Source of the DNA: Candidatus Parcubacteria bacterium
GTDB lineage: Bacteria > Patescibacteriota > Patescibacteriia > Patescibacteriales > UBA12075
Direction of reading: 5' to 3'
DNA: 13,437 nt
Assembly: GCA_023140595.1 (NCBI GenBank)
Contig: JAGLLI010000081.1
Location: 1 to 13,437, forward strand
Shown here: positions 12,564 to 13,437 of the stretch, one piece after another
How the letters are laid out: each line of letters opens with the position of its first letter
Position numbering within the stretch: position 1 is the first letter of the stretch
Notes under the pieces: generated by a model
Database searches by the model: none
Seen by the model: only the letters and a program-made list of their open reading frames with translations
Told to the model about the DNA's origin: nothing
Position numbers and translations under genes: made by a program

Positions 12564-12989
12564 ATGCATTGGTTAACATTCGCAGTATTAACTGCTTCAA
12601 GTTACGGGGTATATAATTTCTTCGTAAAAATTTCTGCTAATAAATTAAGCCCCACGATTGCTATTATGTTTTTAACTGGAACGGCATTTTTAGTAGCTGC
12701 TATTTCAACAATTTTTTTAAAATTTACCGGGCAGAATTTAACAATAACTAAAAATGTAATAATATACCCAGTATTGGCGGGATTATTTGCAGGTGTTGCG
12801 GAAATTTTTTACTTGTTAATGTATTCAAAAAACGCGCCATTATCTATTGGTCTTCCCTTGGTTATGAGTGGAACAATCATAGTTGCGGTTTTTTTGGGAA
12901 TTATATTTTTAAAAGAAGACTTGAGTGTTGTTAAGTCTATTGGCATTTTAATTACCATTATCGGTTTGCTTATTTTAACACGTAGCTAA
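12564..12989 (+). CDS. Half-size EamA/DMT-family membrane protein
   Basis: This is a small membrane protein of the drug/metabolite transporter superfamily. Its 141 residues contain about five hydrophobic helices (3-23, 30-53, 66-87, 92-116, 121-139). The ending FLKEDLSVVKSIGILITIIGLLIL matches the EamA pattern of an acidic residue in the loop before a glycine-rich last helix. Usual EamA transporters carry two such repeats (about 280-300 residues, ten helices), so this has only one and would need to dimerise, as small multidrug resistance proteins do. The substrate cannot be inferred. The ATG at 12564 has no Shine-Dalgarno sequence. The dus gene begins 9 bases after its stop, so the two are probably co-transcribed. 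Confidence 0.85.
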   Translation: MHWLTFAVLTASSYGVYNFFVKISANKLSPTIAIMFLTGTAFLVAAISTIFLKFTGQNLTITKNVIIYPVLAGLFAGVAEIFYLLMYSKNAPLSIGLPLVMSGTIIVAVFLGIIFLKEDLSVVKSIGILITIIGLLILTRS

Positions 12990-12998
12990 ATTTATTTT

Positions 12999-13437
12999 GT
13001 GATAAATTTCTGGAAAAAACTAAAAAAACCATTCTACGCGCTGGCACCTTTAGCCGGAATAAGCGATTCAGCATTCAGGCAGATATGCAAAGAGTTTGGC
13101 GCGGACGTAATGTACTCGGAAATGGCGTCGGCAACGGCGCTTTTTTATGATGCTAAAAAAAGAAAAAATCTTGACGCATCTGAAACTTTAAAATTGGCGC
13201 GGTTTGAAGAAAAAGAAAGGCCGTTTGTGGTTCAACTTTTTGGCAGCGAGCCTGAGTGTTTTAAGGTTGCTACTGAATTAATTCATGAGCAAATTAAGCC
13301 GGATGGAATTGATATAAATTTTGGATGTCCTGTAAAAAAAGTGCAAAAGCAAGGCGCCGGAGCAGCGTTAATGGCTGATTTAAAAAAATCTTATGAAGTA
13401 ATCAAGGCAACGACAGAAAGCACTGATTTGCCAATAT
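12999..13437 (+). CDS. dus: tRNA-dihydrouridine synthase, 3' end outside window
   Basis: Dus enzymes use FMN and NADPH to reduce specific uridines in the tRNA D-loop. The frame is open from a GTG at 12999 to the window end, giving 146 residues of an expected 310-340. Signatures seen are APLAGISDSAFRQIC at 16-30 (FMN-binding first strand), VVQLFG at 77-82, INFGCPVKKV at 106-115 with the expected catalytic cysteine C110, and GAGAALM at 119-125. The GTG is the first start codon after an in-frame TAA at 12987, and the homologous region begins about 10 residues later, so the start is plausible. The Dus subfamily (A, B or C) cannot be decided from this part. Confidence 0.93.
   Translation, partial: MINFWKKLKKPFYALAPLAGISDSAFRQICKEFGADVMYSEMASATALFYDAKKRKNLDASETLKLARFEEKERPFVVQLFGSEPECFKVATELIHEQIKPDGIDINFGCPVKKVQKQGAGAALMADLKKSYEVIKATTESTDLPI

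Noticed and set aside
1..13437. Alternative genetic code (TGA read as glycine), as in some CPR lineages
   Set aside because: No gene ends in TGA, but every gene is full length when TGA is a stop, and no in-frame TGA is needed to restore a conserved glycine.

Overview
The window looks like a chromosomal segment of a small-genome bacterium of the Candidate Phyla Radiation (Patescibacteria), most like Parcubacteria-type lineages. This is an inference from low-GC DNA, compact genes all on the plus strand, few Shine-Dalgarno sequences, a compact division/cell-wall cluster (mraZ, rsmH, ftsL-like, penicillin-binding protein, murF) and a MurF with almost no N-terminal domain. Stops are TAA (one TAG), and the genes read intact with the standard code. 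No tRNA, rRNA, CRISPR array or transposase gene was seen.

Layout: (1) 1-1944, the end of uppP (lipid carrier recycling) followed directly by mtaB (tRNA t6A37 methylthiolation). (2) 1945-4041, two solitary accessory genes. One is a very AT-rich Fic-family gene with a 16-bp direct repeat on each side. The other is an unrecognised 235-residue protein with its own complete transcription unit: a strong extended -10 promoter, a folded leader of about 150 nt, a strong ribosome binding site and a clear terminator. (3) 4042-4803, about 760 bp without a gene but full of signals: a near-perfect 70-bp palindrome, a cluster of DnaA-box-like sequences beside an AT-rich stretch, a strong promoter with helically phased GGTG repeats that fit a MraZ operator, and a leader of about 480 nt carrying three tandem, covarying hairpins and further hairpins. 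(4) 4804-10123, the division/cell-wall operon, interrupted between mraZ and rsmH by a MITE-like inverted-repeat element and a 46-codon ORF. (5) 10238-13437, a cysteine synthase gene overlapping cysS, then a half-size EamA-type membrane protein and the start of a dus gene.

How the genes work together: UppP, the penicillin-binding protein and MurF supply and cross-link peptidoglycan. FtsL and the penicillin-binding protein belong to the divisome. RsmH and MraZ are the usual first genes of the cluster, and MraZ probably represses its own promoter. MtaB and Dus modify tRNA, and CysRS charges tRNA-Cys with the amino acid made by the overlapping cysteine synthase gene.

The least explained parts are the two structured leaders (3115-3268 and about 4320-4803), the orphan gene after the first leader, and the palindromic elements at 4064-4133 and 5242-5385. 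All statements rest on reading the sequence by eye. No database search or folding program was run.
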